A stretch of 64,000 bases of DNA from Lindgomyces ingoldianus (lineage: Eukaryota; Ascomycota; Dothideomycetes; Pleosporales; Lindgomycetaceae). The stretch lies in NCBI RefSeq assembly GCF_010093535.1, contig NW_022985167.1, positions 663,335 to 727,334 of the forward strand, in the 5' to 3' direction. This document shows positions 1 through 11,465 of the stretch, piece after piece. The number at the start of each line of letters is the position of its first letter. The stretch's first letter is position 1. Made by a program: the position numbers and the translations under genes. A model generated the notes under the pieces. The model saw only the letters and a program-made list of their open reading frames with translations, searched no databases and had not been told where the DNA came from.

Positions 1-165
1 AAAATAAGAGATGTAAAAGGGCTCTAACTTTGCTTAATAAAGCTATATTTTATATTGTCTATAATGTACTTCTTTGTTGCCTCTAGTTCCTTAACGTTCT
101 GTTTGTACAAAGGGCTGTAACTGTTAGGGAGAGGTTCTGTAAGGACAATCTTGTGGTTGTATAGG
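1..165 (-). pseudogene. Gy1-A reverse transcriptase N-terminus
   Basis: The minus-strand frame reads a short gypsy RT entry region. It contains an SPLYKQNVKELEATKKYI-like segment followed by IKYSFIKQS and SPF, matching the usual pattern of a start of RT, 'ELEALREYL', 'GFIRPSKSP'. One TAG stop, expected from CAG, interrupts it. It ends at the Cop1 target site and continues upstream of the window. Confidence 0.7.
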
Positions 166-506
166 TGTCAGATATGCGCACCTACTGTCAAGACAGGAGG
201 AACGTTTGACGAAAAGCGGCTACATAGTACGAGCAATAAGCTCGAACAGTATGTTGCAGCATTTTGCAGCATGTTGCAGCAAATTGCAGCATTTTGCAGC
301 AAATTGCAGCATGTTGCAAGCTGGTCGCGCATAGGGCTAGTGCGCGAGGGACTCGGATCGGAAAAACAAAAGCCGAGCAACACAAGTAGAGCAGAAAAAG
401 GATTAATAAATTAACACAATTAATACAATTAATCAATTATCCTATACATTATATCTAAACCTATTATTTATCTTAGGAAGCCTAGAAACAGTGCTTTAAT
501 CTGACA
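166..506 (+). repeat. Cop1 5' LTR (341 bp)
   Basis: TGTCAGAT begins it and ATCTGACA ends it. It holds a short run of 10-bp units (TGCAGCATTT, TGCAGCAAAT and similar) with two more units than the 3' LTR, which explains the 20-bp length difference. Its last third has C-to-T changes relative to the 3' LTR, while its first part keeps C and G. Confidence 0.95.
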
Positions 507-538
507 ATTAAGAGTCTTAGTGCCTCCATTGATACAAA

Positions 539-868
539 ATGGCCACCCAGCCTCCTCGAGACGCGACAGTTGTCCTTCGAGACCACACTGACTACAGAGC
601 CTGGATGATGCAGCTGCAATTGAGATGTGTAGCGCACAGCATCTGGCCGCAAGTGGATCCTAAGTTGACCATCCAAATGATCTCCAAACCAAGAGCTCCA
701 GAGATGCCGCTAATAGCTGAGTTTTCACCAGCCTCTAACGTTAAAACGCCTACGCACATAAACAAGCTATTAACAAGCAGTGTTAGAGCCTTTAAAGAAG
801 CTATTAAATACTATAAGATTAAGGCTAACAAGTATAAAAGTAACAGACATAATTATAAAAGAGAGTAA
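539..868 (+). pseudogene. Cop1 gag N-terminus
   Basis: This is the one fairly long frame left in Cop1. It starts at the first ATG after the 5' LTR, 32 bp downstream. The product begins MATQPPRDATVVLRDHTDYR and contains a W-x2-Q-L-x2-R segment typical of fungal copia gag proteins. The last part is already altered and the frame ends at a RIP-type TAA. Confidence 0.75.
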
Positions 869-3800
869 TTAAGCTTTTAACAGATTATTGTCTTTATCTA
901 GTTAACAGTTAGCCTACATCTGCAGCGTATATGCTGTTCTCTAGATTAACTACTTAGACAGTAGATTATAAACTTTAAAGCTACAGTAGGTGTTAATAAC
1001 TAATTTAAATAAGAATATGTGTGCAACTAATATAATGCATCTCTAAAGCTGCTAAGAAACGCAAGCATATAGGACCTATAGCTAGCAGAGTATAATTACG
1101 CTGCCACAGAAGCAGAGACATAAAATGTTCTAGAAACAACACAGTTTAATGCTGTTACAAAGGACTTTCTAACTACTATAAATAAAGTTGCCCCTTATTA
1201 GTTTACAACTTTTTAGAAAAGTAGACAGTTTACACTAGACATAAATTAGAAAAAAATAATAAAGCGCTTTTAAAAACATATAATGTTAAATTATCTAATA
1301 TATATAGAAAAGCATAAAGCTGCCTTTACAACAGATAACTTATTATACCTTACTAAAAGTAGAAAAACTACCTAGGGCATAAACAGAGACGCTTGTAGTG
1401 CAAAAGTTATAATGTTAAGAAAATAGAGTAAACCTTAACATTAACATTATTAAAAAGATAACAGGAAGTTATTTTTAAGCTAGAAACCTGCTAAAACAGG
1501 AGGCACTAAATGTCCTACATGTAGACACATCTATGTATTAAAGGACTGCTTCTATGTCTATCTAGACAGAGCACTAGACTAGTAGATGCTAAATAAGAGA
1601 GTTAAAAAGCTTATAGCATTAAAGCGTAAGCACAACTTAGAATTTTAAGGCCTACTAAGAGGGCAGCGTAGACATAATTTAAAAATACTAATCTTAAAAA
1701 GTTTACATACACCTACGCTAGAGATATAAAAAGACTAACTTAAAAGCTAAGAAGTATTAAGAGTTAAGGCAGCTACATTGCTAGCTATAGTTAATTTAAA
1801 CTAGAATAGATATCTACTAAGAGAATTATTTATCCTTAACTTAAGCTTAACATACTATATTATAAATAATTTTAATTAAATCTATAACTATTATTTACTA
1901 ACACTAGAAAACTTTATCTAGTTTAGAAACTCTTATATATAGATTTAAAGCTACAGATTAATTACACTAAGCTTAAAAAGTAAGCATAGAACACACAGTT
2001 AAGCATACAGTCTTGTACTACATAACACTGCACTATGCCTAGACCTGCTGTGCAACCTAGTCTTATTCTGCCTACTGCAACAGAAAGGAATCTAGTAGAA
2101 CACATAAGCAGAGCTAACTGCTTTAAAGGCCTTAGACAGGATAATAATTAAAGATCTTACAGAGATCTATAGCTAATAAGTGTTAGAGTACTATCTACTA
2201 TAAAAAGGCTTATATTATACACACATAATTAACATAAGAACTAAATATAGTCTATAAAAGGCATTTATAAAGCTATAGCATAAGCATCTTAGACACCCTA
2301 GACTAGCTACACTTTAACACCTTATATAGTAAGCTAAGGGGGTGCAAATTAAAGAAATTACAATAGTTTAATATAACTTATATAGCAGAGCTAAGATATA
2401 ATAATAAATTAGCTGCGCACTGCAAATTAGCAACAGTAGACCTAGTAAAAGACTGTTAATTAATTTCTATGCATATAAAGCACAGAGCATTATAAAAGAG
2501 TAGAGTTAAATACTAATTACTAATAAGTATTCTAGCCTTTAGTAAGACCTCTACTTTAAAAATAATAGGCCTACTAAATTAATTATTAAAGCTTTTATAA
2601 TTTTTATTCTCTTTCTAAAAAACTATTATAACATTAGTGTAAAAGTTATTAAAGCTAACAACAAAATTATAATAGTAAAACTAGAGGTAAAACGCTAGCT
2701 AGCATTATATAGAATAACTGTTAAGCCTTTAGCACTAGATATATAAGCCTAGAACAAAGAAGCTAAACACTTAGGGGGTGTAAATAAGGAGAAGTTACAG
2801 GCTATACAACTAGATGCTAACCTACTATAGAACATATAGCTATACATTACTAGAGCTAGCGTATACCTATATAATTAGACGCTAAACTATGCTAATAACT
2901 AGAAGACACTATATAAGATCTTTTTTATATAAGCAGCTTTAAATAATAGAGTTATTATGTTAATTTAAAAGCTAAGCTTTACACATTTAAAAGCCTATAG
3001 CTATAAAGCATTTATAATAACTAATAACACACATTAGAATAAATCTAAGCTATAAAGGCTAGACCTAAAGGCGTAGATTAGATATCTAGTTAAGTACTAA
3101 TTATTAAACATCTACTACATATAAATACTACTGCTAGTAAAAGTAATCTGTACATATAACATTATTTTTAATAAACACTTAATCTTTAGTAGTAAGCCTA
3201 AAGACCTAATAAATAACTTTATGCACAACATAGTAAAGAAAATTACTATATATATTAAAATAATTAAGCTTCTAACACCTAGTTATTAGCTAAAGACAGA
3301 GTTATTTTATAAAGACAACACTATAGATAATACATTAAATTTTAACAAAGTAGACCTACTAGGCTACTATTAAGAAAGAAAAATTAGAGATAACTATCTA
3401 TCTTCTTTAAACACTCTGCTACCTATAGCATTACTTATGCAGTTAATAGCTAGAGCAGCACTAAAGCTAAGCTAAATAAAGTTATTAAAGACTATACTAT
3501 AAGCTACAGCCTTTATAGCTAGCATAAAATCTAAAAGTGTAAAAAAGCATAGCAGCAAGACACTAGATAAAGCAGCATTAATAAAAATACTATTTAAAAA
3601 AAGACACTTTATAAAAGCTAGCTGCTATCTTTACTATTAACCTAAAAGCAACTAGAGGAGCACCCTTTATATAAGATGTTTAAGGCAGTAAAAAGAACGC
3701 ACCTAGATAGTTATTAAACAATAAAATCCTAGACAGAGGTCTAGACAATGCTAATTAAGGCAGCTAGACAGCAGATTCTAGATTATATATAGGTGTACAC

Positions 3801-5290
3801 CTACAAGCTTAACAAGCACTATAGATTATAAAGATGTAAGGTGTGACTAGTAGTCTACAGTAATTAATAAAGAAACATTACTACATAAGATACCTACACT
3901 GCCACTCTAGCAGAACGCTTATTTTAAATGCTAATAGTAATATCTACACACTTTAACCTAAAGCTTAAATAATATAACATAACTAACATGTTTATACATG
4001 CAGTAATTAACTGTAATATCTACATGTAGATGCTAAGAAGCTATTAGAAACTAGGTACAATACTAAAGCTTTAAAAGGCACTATATAGCCTATAAATTTC
4101 TTTTTTACTCTAGTAATACTATTTTATAATAACTCTTAAAGGCCTTAGGTTCTTAGCTGTCCTACATAAACTCTACTACATAACTAAAGCTAGAATATTT
4201 GTCTTTTTTTATGTAGATAACCTTATTATTGCGCACAGAAAAAGCTCTAAAGCAGATGCACAGCGTGTAGTAGACTAGTTACAAGAGAAGTATACCCTAA
4301 TAGAAGGCAAGGACCTATAATAGTTTCTAGAAGTTAAAATTATTAGAGATTAACAGTAATAAATAATTTAGCTATTATAGGCCTTATATATTAATAAGAT
4401 AGCTAGGCTAGCTAATAAAAAGGACCTGCAGCATGCTACACCTATAAGTAGGATTAAACTTATGCTACAATCTAGTTTTGCAACCCTATTAGAGGTAAAT
4501 TAATATTAGTAGAAGATTAGATCTCTGCTCTTTACAGCAGTTACTATAAGACTAGACATTGCCTTTACTACATCACGCCTTGCACAGTTTCTCACAAATC
4601 CTGCATCTAACTATTAGGATGCAGCTAATTAAGTCATCCTGTACCTACATGCGACACAGACGTACGCACTCTAATTAGGAGGAGAAGACTATCTTATAGT
4701 AGCAAGTAATATATTGTTTGTAGATAATACATTAGATAAGAAGAGCTCTTAGGGCTATATTATTTAACTATTTAGCAGATAGATTACATAGTAAGTAAAT
4801 AAATAAAATATAGTTATAACATTAATAATAAAAGCAGAATTACTTACACTGTTCTAAGTTGCTAAGAAAGCTATGTTTACAAAAATGCTCTTTAACAAAC
4901 TGTAGGTTAAGATGCCTAATTTAACTATTATAATCTAGTGCAACAACAAGCAGACAATCTAACTAGTAAATAAAGAGATATCTTAACTTTAAACTAAGCT
5001 CTAACATGTTAACATCTATAACTACTAGCTCTAACAGGAAGTCTCTTAACAAACAATTAAAGTTGTCTATGTCCCCTCTAGCAAGATGCTTGTAGATAGA
5101 CTTACTAAAGCGCTTCTAGCTAGCAAATGGCTAAGCTTTCTTTAGCAAATTTAGCTAGTTAACGTTAGGGAGAGGATAGTTAGTTAGGAAGCGGATATAG
5201 AAGAGATTAAAGCAAGAATGGAAGCCCTAGAAGCATACTAAGGATGCGCAATTAGGAACTAGCTTGAAGCATGTCCAAGCTAAGTGGGTG
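869..5290 (+). pseudogene. Cop1 gag-pol remnant (zinc knuckle, RT, RNase H)
   Basis: A zinc knuckle at 1511-1549 reads C-x2-C-x3-[H to Y]-x4-C, the spacing I know from fungal copia gag. RT is visible near 4201-4330 as FYVDNLIIAHRKS followed by a FLEVKIIRD-like segment. RNase H is visible near 4750-4880 as a GYI...AELLTL.VAKKA pattern. Most damage is CAG/CAA to TAG/TAA. Protease and integrase must lie between about 1600 and 3600, but I could not delimit them. Confidence 0.75.
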
Positions 5291-5611
5291 TGTCAGATAT
5301 GCGCACCTACTGTCAAGACAGGAGGAACGTTTGACGAAAAGCGGCTACATAGTACAAGCAATAAGCTCAAACAGTATGTTGCAGCATTTTACAGCATGTT
5401 GCAGCAAATTGCAGCATGTTGCAAGCTGGTCGCGCATAGGGCTAGTGCGCGAGGGACTCAGATCAGAAAAACAAAAGCCGAGCAACACAAGTAGAGCAGA
5501 AAAAGGATTAATAAATCAACACAATCAATACAATCAATTAATTATCCCATACATCATATCCAAACCCATCATTCATCTCAGGAAGCCTAGAAACAGTGCT
5601 TCAATCTGACA
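5291..5611 (+). repeat. Cop1 3' LTR (321 bp)
   Basis: This is the partner of the LTR at 166-506, with the same ends and a 20-bp shorter 10-mer tract. G-to-A changes are confined to the left part, while the outer right third keeps CpA dinucleotides that are TpA in the 5' LTR. Confidence 0.95.
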
Positions 5612-5616
5612 ATAGG

Positions 5617-8080
5617 CGATGTGCTAGTAATTAGTGGGCTGCAGTGTAGCTAAATACGTCTTAGTACTAATAGTATTTAGATAGTAATTAAAGGTTTACT
5701 AATACTTTAGTTTTACATCTATTGTCTAACAGTAGGGCTTGCTTGTCTTTAATTAAACACTTAATTTTATAAATAAAAGTTAAAAAAAACTTGTTCTTTT
5801 TCTTTTTTATGTTAAAATAAAAAGCATTTGCTAAGATAAAGGTAACAGTAGAAGAATAGATCTCTTTTAGACCTGTTTTAGGCTTCTTAACAGATGTGCA
5901 GATTAATAATTTAAGTGTCTTTAGACTATAGGCAATAGGAGAGCAGTATAATTTTAGTAGCCTTAGTAAACCCTTAATGCAGTAAATTATTAGGCTGCAT
6001 AACTGCTAAAATTAGTCCTTTTCCTATAGTGCGTTGCGTTGTTTAATATCTAGCTCCACTTCTTTATTACGCGCAGGCTAGGTTAATTGCATAAGCAAGG
6101 GCAGCAAAGGTTTGTAAGTAGGTAGATATTTGCTAGGCTATATAATCTAATTCTTCTTTATATCTAAATAAAGTTTAAAACAACATAACTATTTAATGCT
6201 AATAATGTAATCCTAGGAGCTAAGGTCTATAATAACAAAAAGGCAGTTTTAAATGCTTCTCCTATTAATTTGCATGTGCAGGCAGATATACTAGTAGACA
6301 GGGACTTAGATCTAATCTTAAAAGCCCTTAACTATAACTTTAAATAGTAAGCGTTAGATAGGGATATAAAGGCATTAAGACAATAACTTAGCAGTTAGTA
6401 AGTTAATAAATAAAAAACTATAGGCGCTAGTATTAACTAAAAAATTTAAATAAACTTTAATACTTTTTAAATATAAAACAGTAGAAACTTAAAAGTGTTT
6501 TCCTTTAAACAAGTGTAATAGATTAATGTTTAATAGATTATACTTACTTAAGCCTAAGACAAAGAGTTTCCCTAGGTGTCTTTATTTTCTATTTAAAAAG
6601 GATCTAAGTTGTAATTATTTACATCTATAAACTCTTTTTTAGATTCCTATTACTCTACCTTAATTTCCTGTACTTTAGGGATAAGACAATTGCTAGCAAA
6701 ATGTCCTAGTTTACTATAATTGTAACAGTTGCTAGAAGTTGTCTATCTTTTAGGGGCAGGTGTCTAGCTAGGTTAACAGTGGGTAGCTAGGGTAGATTAG
6801 AGTACTAACATAGGTGCAGGTCAGGGTGCACTAGAATAGTATACCGCCTTAGATGTATTACTAGGAACCTTCTAAGATTAATCTGTAATAAGTCTAACAT
6901 TAGATTATTAGGTGTAGTTAACAGTTTACTTTAAAATAGCAAAGGTGTTCCTTCTTTCTATGTTGTAGGCTATTAGGTAGGATACTATTAACTTAAAAAA
7001 GCCTTTCTAAGTGTGTTTAAAACCTAAGTTTAGTACTTTTAGGCTAGGCAGTATCTTCTTCTATAAGTAGAAGAACTATTTTAACTTTAATATAAACTTT
7101 TTAACAGCAGCACTAATAAAGTAAGCTTTAAAAGCAGAAAACGCTTTTTCTTTACCTATCTTTAGAGTCTAAAACGCCTGTTACACCTCTGTCTCTTTAT
7201 TACTAGTAATAAAGTACATTTATAAAAGCTTAATTATTTCTTTTGCATTTCTAAACAAAAAATTGTCTAATTTAGCTAGGTATCTAGGCTCTAGGTATTC
7301 CTTTGCAATACTAGCAGTGTGTCCCTATACTAACGCTATGCGTGCGCGCTTACTCTAATAGTAATCTAAATTAATATTAAGTCTGTCTATAATAAAAGCT
7401 TGCTATTATTTAAACATAGGTTTTTTGCTATTTATAAGGTTCTTAATCTTAGGCGTGTGTTTAGTAAAGTAGCTTTAAGGGAGCTTAAAGGTGCCTAAAA
7501 AGTCTCTTACTATTAAAGTAGTAAAAGTAATTTAAGGCATTATTATAAGTAATTTAGTAGTTAGTAGGGGTTAATTAGGACTAATAGTTTTTAATCTAGT
7601 TAGCTGTTTAATTTATGCTCTTAATTAAGCAACTTAGTTCTTAAGGGCTATGTTGCTTTAGTTTAACTTTAAATCTAGTAGGTCTTTAGCTTTAGGTTCT
7701 ACAAAAAGGGGTTTAGCTATTAAAGTAGGTAGTTATTTAGTTCTAGAAGTAAGCATCTTGCCTTAGCTGTAGCTAGAACAGGTTGTAGTCTTTATAATAG
7801 AATCTAATAGTAGTTAAAAGTTAGGCATTAGTAGTTGTCCCTAATCTTAATAAGTTATTAGTAGTCTTTAAGTTTCTACTTTAGCGCACTCTTTACAACT
7901 TTTCTAAAGGCAATTTTAATTACAGGGGATAGGAAGTTCTAAACCTAAAGGCTTTAGTTAATAAAAGGTCTTTAAAATCCTATCTATACTAACTAAATAA
8001 TTTAATGTAATAGTGTGTAAGAAATTACAACCTAAACTAAATTAGACGTGTTTTAGAGTTAGACATAGTTAAATAAATAA
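5617..8080 (-). pseudogene. Gy1-A gag and protease remnant
   Basis: This is the minus-strand internal region of the gypsy element. A zinc knuckle at 6727-6686 reads C-x2-C-x4-H-x4-C with the second Cys codon changed TGT to TAT, a single RIP transition. A protease-like segment (around 6290-6150) follows, reading roughly 'FVIIDLGSQDYIIS' with stops. The gag start resembles the MS-x-x-K-TRLI start seen in copy 40398-42427. No frame is longer than a few dozen codons. Function in life would have been the virion-like particle protein and its processing enzyme. Confidence 0.65.
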
Positions 8081-8136
8081 TTAATGCAATATTATTAATA
8101 AGGCTGTTACTAGTAAAAGTAAGTTTTCTAATATAA

Positions 8137-8426
8137 TGTAATAGCGCAGGCAAGACAATAGGTCTAAATGCAGAGGGAATCCACTCAGAGGCATATAGGA
8201 GTGTGTGGGGACTCTAAACCTGGGAATGCCATTAACACCTATAGGCCTTATACGTAGGATATTAGAAAACTACTAAGCTAGCTACAGGGGCGAGGTGCGA
8301 CTAAATACATAAGGGAATAGGGGTAACTGCGGGGGACTGGGTCGAGTCATGGTCGGGGCCGATACGGGGACCCTTCGGATAGGATCCGAGCGACCCGAGA
8401 TGGAAACGATTCGTAGAATCGTTACA
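8137..8426 (-). repeat. Gy1-A 5' LTR (290 bp)
   Basis: This LTR starts TGTAATAGCG and ends GTTACA. The same 290-311 bp unit with TGTAAC...GTTACA ends recurs at 13434-13724, 18837-19126, 40398-40708, 42117-42427, 48158-48447 and 49329-49618. Gag lies on its left on the minus strand, so it is the 5' LTR of a minus-strand element. Confidence 0.9.
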
Positions 8427-10712
8427 AATATAAGAATAGACTGCTAGAGTATTAGAGTAGAGATGTTATTAGTTAACATCTACTAAAAATGTAATAGTTT
8501 AGTGCTATATTAACTCTACCTAAACTTAAAAAACATAATAGTAAGTAGGTTAATTAAAAAGTAGATAAGCCTAATATTACTATACTTTATAGTATAATAA
8601 AAGCTTAAAAATATTTTAATTTCTTAAAAAAAACTAACATGTTAAGGTAAACTTACTAACTAGGTTGTCTTATCTGTTCTATGTAAAACTAGTAAAGACT
8701 TTTACTTACACTTAATTAAAAACATTAAAATAGTTTTTAGAAGTAAGCTTACTAATAGCTTTAAAGTATAGCTCTAAAGTGTACTGCTTAACATTATTAA
8801 TATTATTTATTAAACTTTAAAAAAGGCTACTATTACTTAACTTTTAGTAAAAAAGGCTAGCAATCCTAGTGTTCTAGCTTAAAGTAATAAAAAAAACTAC
8901 TATATAATATTTTATATTACTCTTATTAATGCCTAATTAATTTAACTATAAGATATTATATAATAAGTTACTTAAAAAATTAGAGCCTTCTAGGGCTAAA
9001 AAATGCGTGCAGACAATTATATACATAAAGAACTAAAGAATATAAAAGTACACTAGCAGCCTAATTATCTAGTCCCTTTAATTATATAGCTTAGAGGTGT
9101 CCTACTGCCTCTTTTTAATACTTTGTATAAACTTAGCTATCTTTTAGTTACTTTATATAATCTATAGTTACTTTTTAAAGCTTAGTTTGTTAGTGTTTAG
9201 AGGTAACCCTAGCTACTTTAACTATATATTATTATGTACTTTATATGTCTTATTAATAACACCTTTATTAAAAAAATAGCTCTTAAGTAATTAACTTAAC
9301 TAAAAGTTTTACATAGTAGCATATTAAGTGCTAGCATTAATAGTTCCTAAAGCTTACTCCTTTTAAATATAGACAAGACAGCGCTAGAGTAAATAGCTAC
9401 TATTACTTATAACATAAAATATATAGTAATTCTTTTACTTATAAGATCCTAAACTATACTATTAGACTTTATAAAGTGCTTAAGCTATAGCAGTATGCTT
9501 AATTTAAACATAGTTTATTTAAGCCTATCTAATAGAAGCTATAGGCACTTAATAATTAGCACTATAGTTAGGTTTTACTATGTAAATGTACTAGTACCTA
9601 GTGCGTAGTTGCGTATACAGTCCTAAAAATTATAATTATTATATATAATTATAAACTATAGGTCTATTATAAGATGTAGTAACCTAAGTACTATTAAATA
9701 ACATAACTACTAACTAAATAAATATAACTTATAATAACTTTATAAGAGTTATATAAACTAAGACTTAATAACATCTTAATAACTTATTACTTTATGCTAC
9801 TACTATGTAAGTATAGCTCTAGTAGGTAAGTAAAATAATTTAACTTTTTTTAAGCCTAAGCGTATAAAATAATAGCAGTAATTAAGTACACTTTACTATT
9901 ATATAAAGTCTTTACTTTTAGATAACTACACTAGGCTGCACACTTATTACTTAGCATGCTACTAATAAACTTACTTTAAGCTAAAGCCTTTTTAGCTAGA
10001 GTTGTGCTTATACTAGAAAAATTAACATCCTTTAACTTAGCATTAGGCTAATACTGCCTAAATAAAGGCTTTTTAAGTAAGACATTAAACTTTTAGTAGA
10101 TTAAATTAGAATTAAAATTATCTTAAACACTCTAATTAACTTTTATTATTATAAGTAAGTTATGCTTTTTAAGCGCTTTTTTAAAAATTATCCTTCTTTT
10201 ACTAGGCTTTAAAGTCCTTTTTAAAAGAAGTTTATTTAGGTAACTATTTAAGCTTGTGCATACACATTAACATAAGCTTAAGCTTTTATCTCTTTGTATA
10301 GTAGGTTAATGTTATGCAGCAGGTGTAGTCTAGTAATGTGTTAACTAACTACTTAGTAGTAACAGCATAAAGTGTCTTAACATTTAAAAAAAAAGAAAGT
10401 TATTAAAATAATAAACAACAGCAACATTATTAAGAGGGGTATATTTAGTAGCTACTAAGATAGACGTGGGGGTAAACATAGATGTAGGGTGTAGCTAAAG
10501 AAATTATTACTTATTTTAGCAACAGACAACACGCAAATTATTCTAAAAATTAATATATAGTAGCAGTACATAATATAGTTGCTACTATAAAGTTTTATAA
10601 AGTTTAGAGAACAAAAACATAGATAAATTAATAATAAAAGGTCCTCTTATATAAAAAGTAAGCAGTAAAGTTGTAGTATTTAAGAAATAATTATAAAAGT
10701 CCCTTAGATAGC
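8427..10712. other. RIP-saturated sequence, unidentified
   Basis: The stretch is about 2.3 kb of very AT-rich sequence, poor in CpA and CpG, with no open frame over 60 codons. It is probably transposon-derived by composition, but I found no LTR, terminal inverted repeat or protein motif that I can defend. It has no close second copy that I noticed in the window. Confidence 0.4.
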
Positions 10713-10815
10713 TAGGGAGAGAAAGCCTTTCTTACACCCTTATTAGCTAGAGAGATAGGGCTTGCGCCACTAAGGCCACTAGCAGGGGCTTGCCCCTGTC
10801 GAGGCTCTCTCCCTA
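10713..10815. repeat. 103-bp inverted repeat in a GC-richer patch
   Basis: TAGGGAGAGA at the left end is mirrored by TCTCTCCCTA at the right end, and a second hairpin (CAGGGGCTTGCCCCTG) lies inside at about 10783-10798. The patch runs on to about 10990 with normal composition, unlike the surrounding RIP sequence. It could be a MITE or a small RNA-like repeat. No target duplication was found. Confidence 0.35.
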
Positions 10816-11005
10816 TCCTGTCTGAGTTTGCTGAGATAAAACGCAACGCTTAGTGGCCACGCCAGCTAAGCCATATACACTAGACCTCCCAGCAGCGACA
10901 ACGTGGCGCTAGAAGAGGCCGCCTCACGTTTTAGTCTAAAAACTAGCTAAGCTGTCTAAGGCGTAGGTTAAACGCGCAACTGTTCTTGTTATTAGTTAAT
11001 TATTA
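10816..11005. other. Non-RIP patch without gene
   Basis: It has near-normal GC content and retained CpA and CpG up to about 10990. I see no open frame or known motif. Confidence 0.3.
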
Positions 11006-11157
11006 TGTAAGGACAGAGCTCTGTACCACTACGCTAATACAACTAAAAAGGTGTAAATAATTAACTAACGTTAATTATTGTGTATAGAATAGTATATATA
11101 CCTGTTGCACGTAAGCACCATCTCAGCCTTACACGTAAGCGCTATCCTAGCCTTACA
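11006..11157. repeat. Possible small LTR (152 bp)
   Basis: The segment begins TGTAAGGA and ends CCTTACA, the TG...CA architecture of an LTR with a 7-bp terminal inverted repeat. It abuts a truncated mariner element. The 5-bp flanks TATTA and ATTAG do not match, so a solo LTR is not proven. Confidence 0.3.
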
Positions 11158-11409
11158 ATTAGCTTGTAAAGGTTATCTAGCGCTATAGTTATTTATTATC
11201 TTTTAAAGAACTTTATACATAGCTATAGCATGTTTCTTTAAAAGTTTTATATTTTATTTAAAAGCTTAGAGCATAAGCTGTATCTAACATTCTTTTAGCA
11301 TGTTTAAGTAGTGTTGTTAGGAATGCATTAGTTTAAAAAAAGTAGTTTAGTAAAGTCTTAGTAAAAGTAAGTAACTTAGGTGTGTAAGCAACTTGCCTGT
11401 AAAGTACGT
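11158..11409 (-). mobile_element. Tc1/mariner Mar2-b, terminal fragment
   Basis: This corresponds to the right 250 bp of Mar2-a (33390-35254), including the end ...CTGTAAAGTACGT followed by the TA target. The left remainder is missing. It sits next to the Gy1-B leader, apparently inserted at a TA within it. Confidence 0.6.
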
Positions 11410-11465
11410 TAAAAAGTTTTTAATTTTTTATTTATAATAACTAAATAATTTAATGTAATAGTATA

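Larger units (their letters stand above)
166..5611 (+). mobile_element. Ty1/copia LTR retrotransposon Cop1, complete, RIP-degraded
   Basis: Both LTRs start TGTCAGAT and end ATCTGACA. The insertion is flanked by an exact 5-bp duplication, ATAGG, at 161-165 and 5612-5616. The internal order is gag start, CCHC knuckle, RT, RNase H, then the 3' LTR, which is the copia order. The RT motif at 4210-4221 reads Y-V-D-N instead of YVDD, and the remnant is closed by many TAA/TAG codons. It sits inside gypsy element Gy1-A. Confidence 0.95.
1..8426 (-). mobile_element. Ty3/gypsy element Gy1-A, RIP-degraded, split by a copia insertion
   Basis: The element lies on the minus strand, with its 5' LTR at 8137-8426. 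Reading leftwards come a leader, gag with a CCHC zinc knuckle and a protease-like stretch. The element is then interrupted by Cop1 (166-5611), and reverse-transcriptase sequence resumes at 165-1. Both flanks of Cop1 belong to the same polyprotein and carry the 5-bp target duplication ATAGG, so Cop1 inserted between the protease and RT regions. The rest of pol and the 3' LTR lie left of the window. All frames are closed by RIP stops, so the copy is dead. Confidence 0.85.

Noticed and set aside
11006..11157. Proven solo LTR
   Set aside because: The TG...CA ends are good but the flanking 5-mers differ and no second copy was seen; kept only at low confidence.
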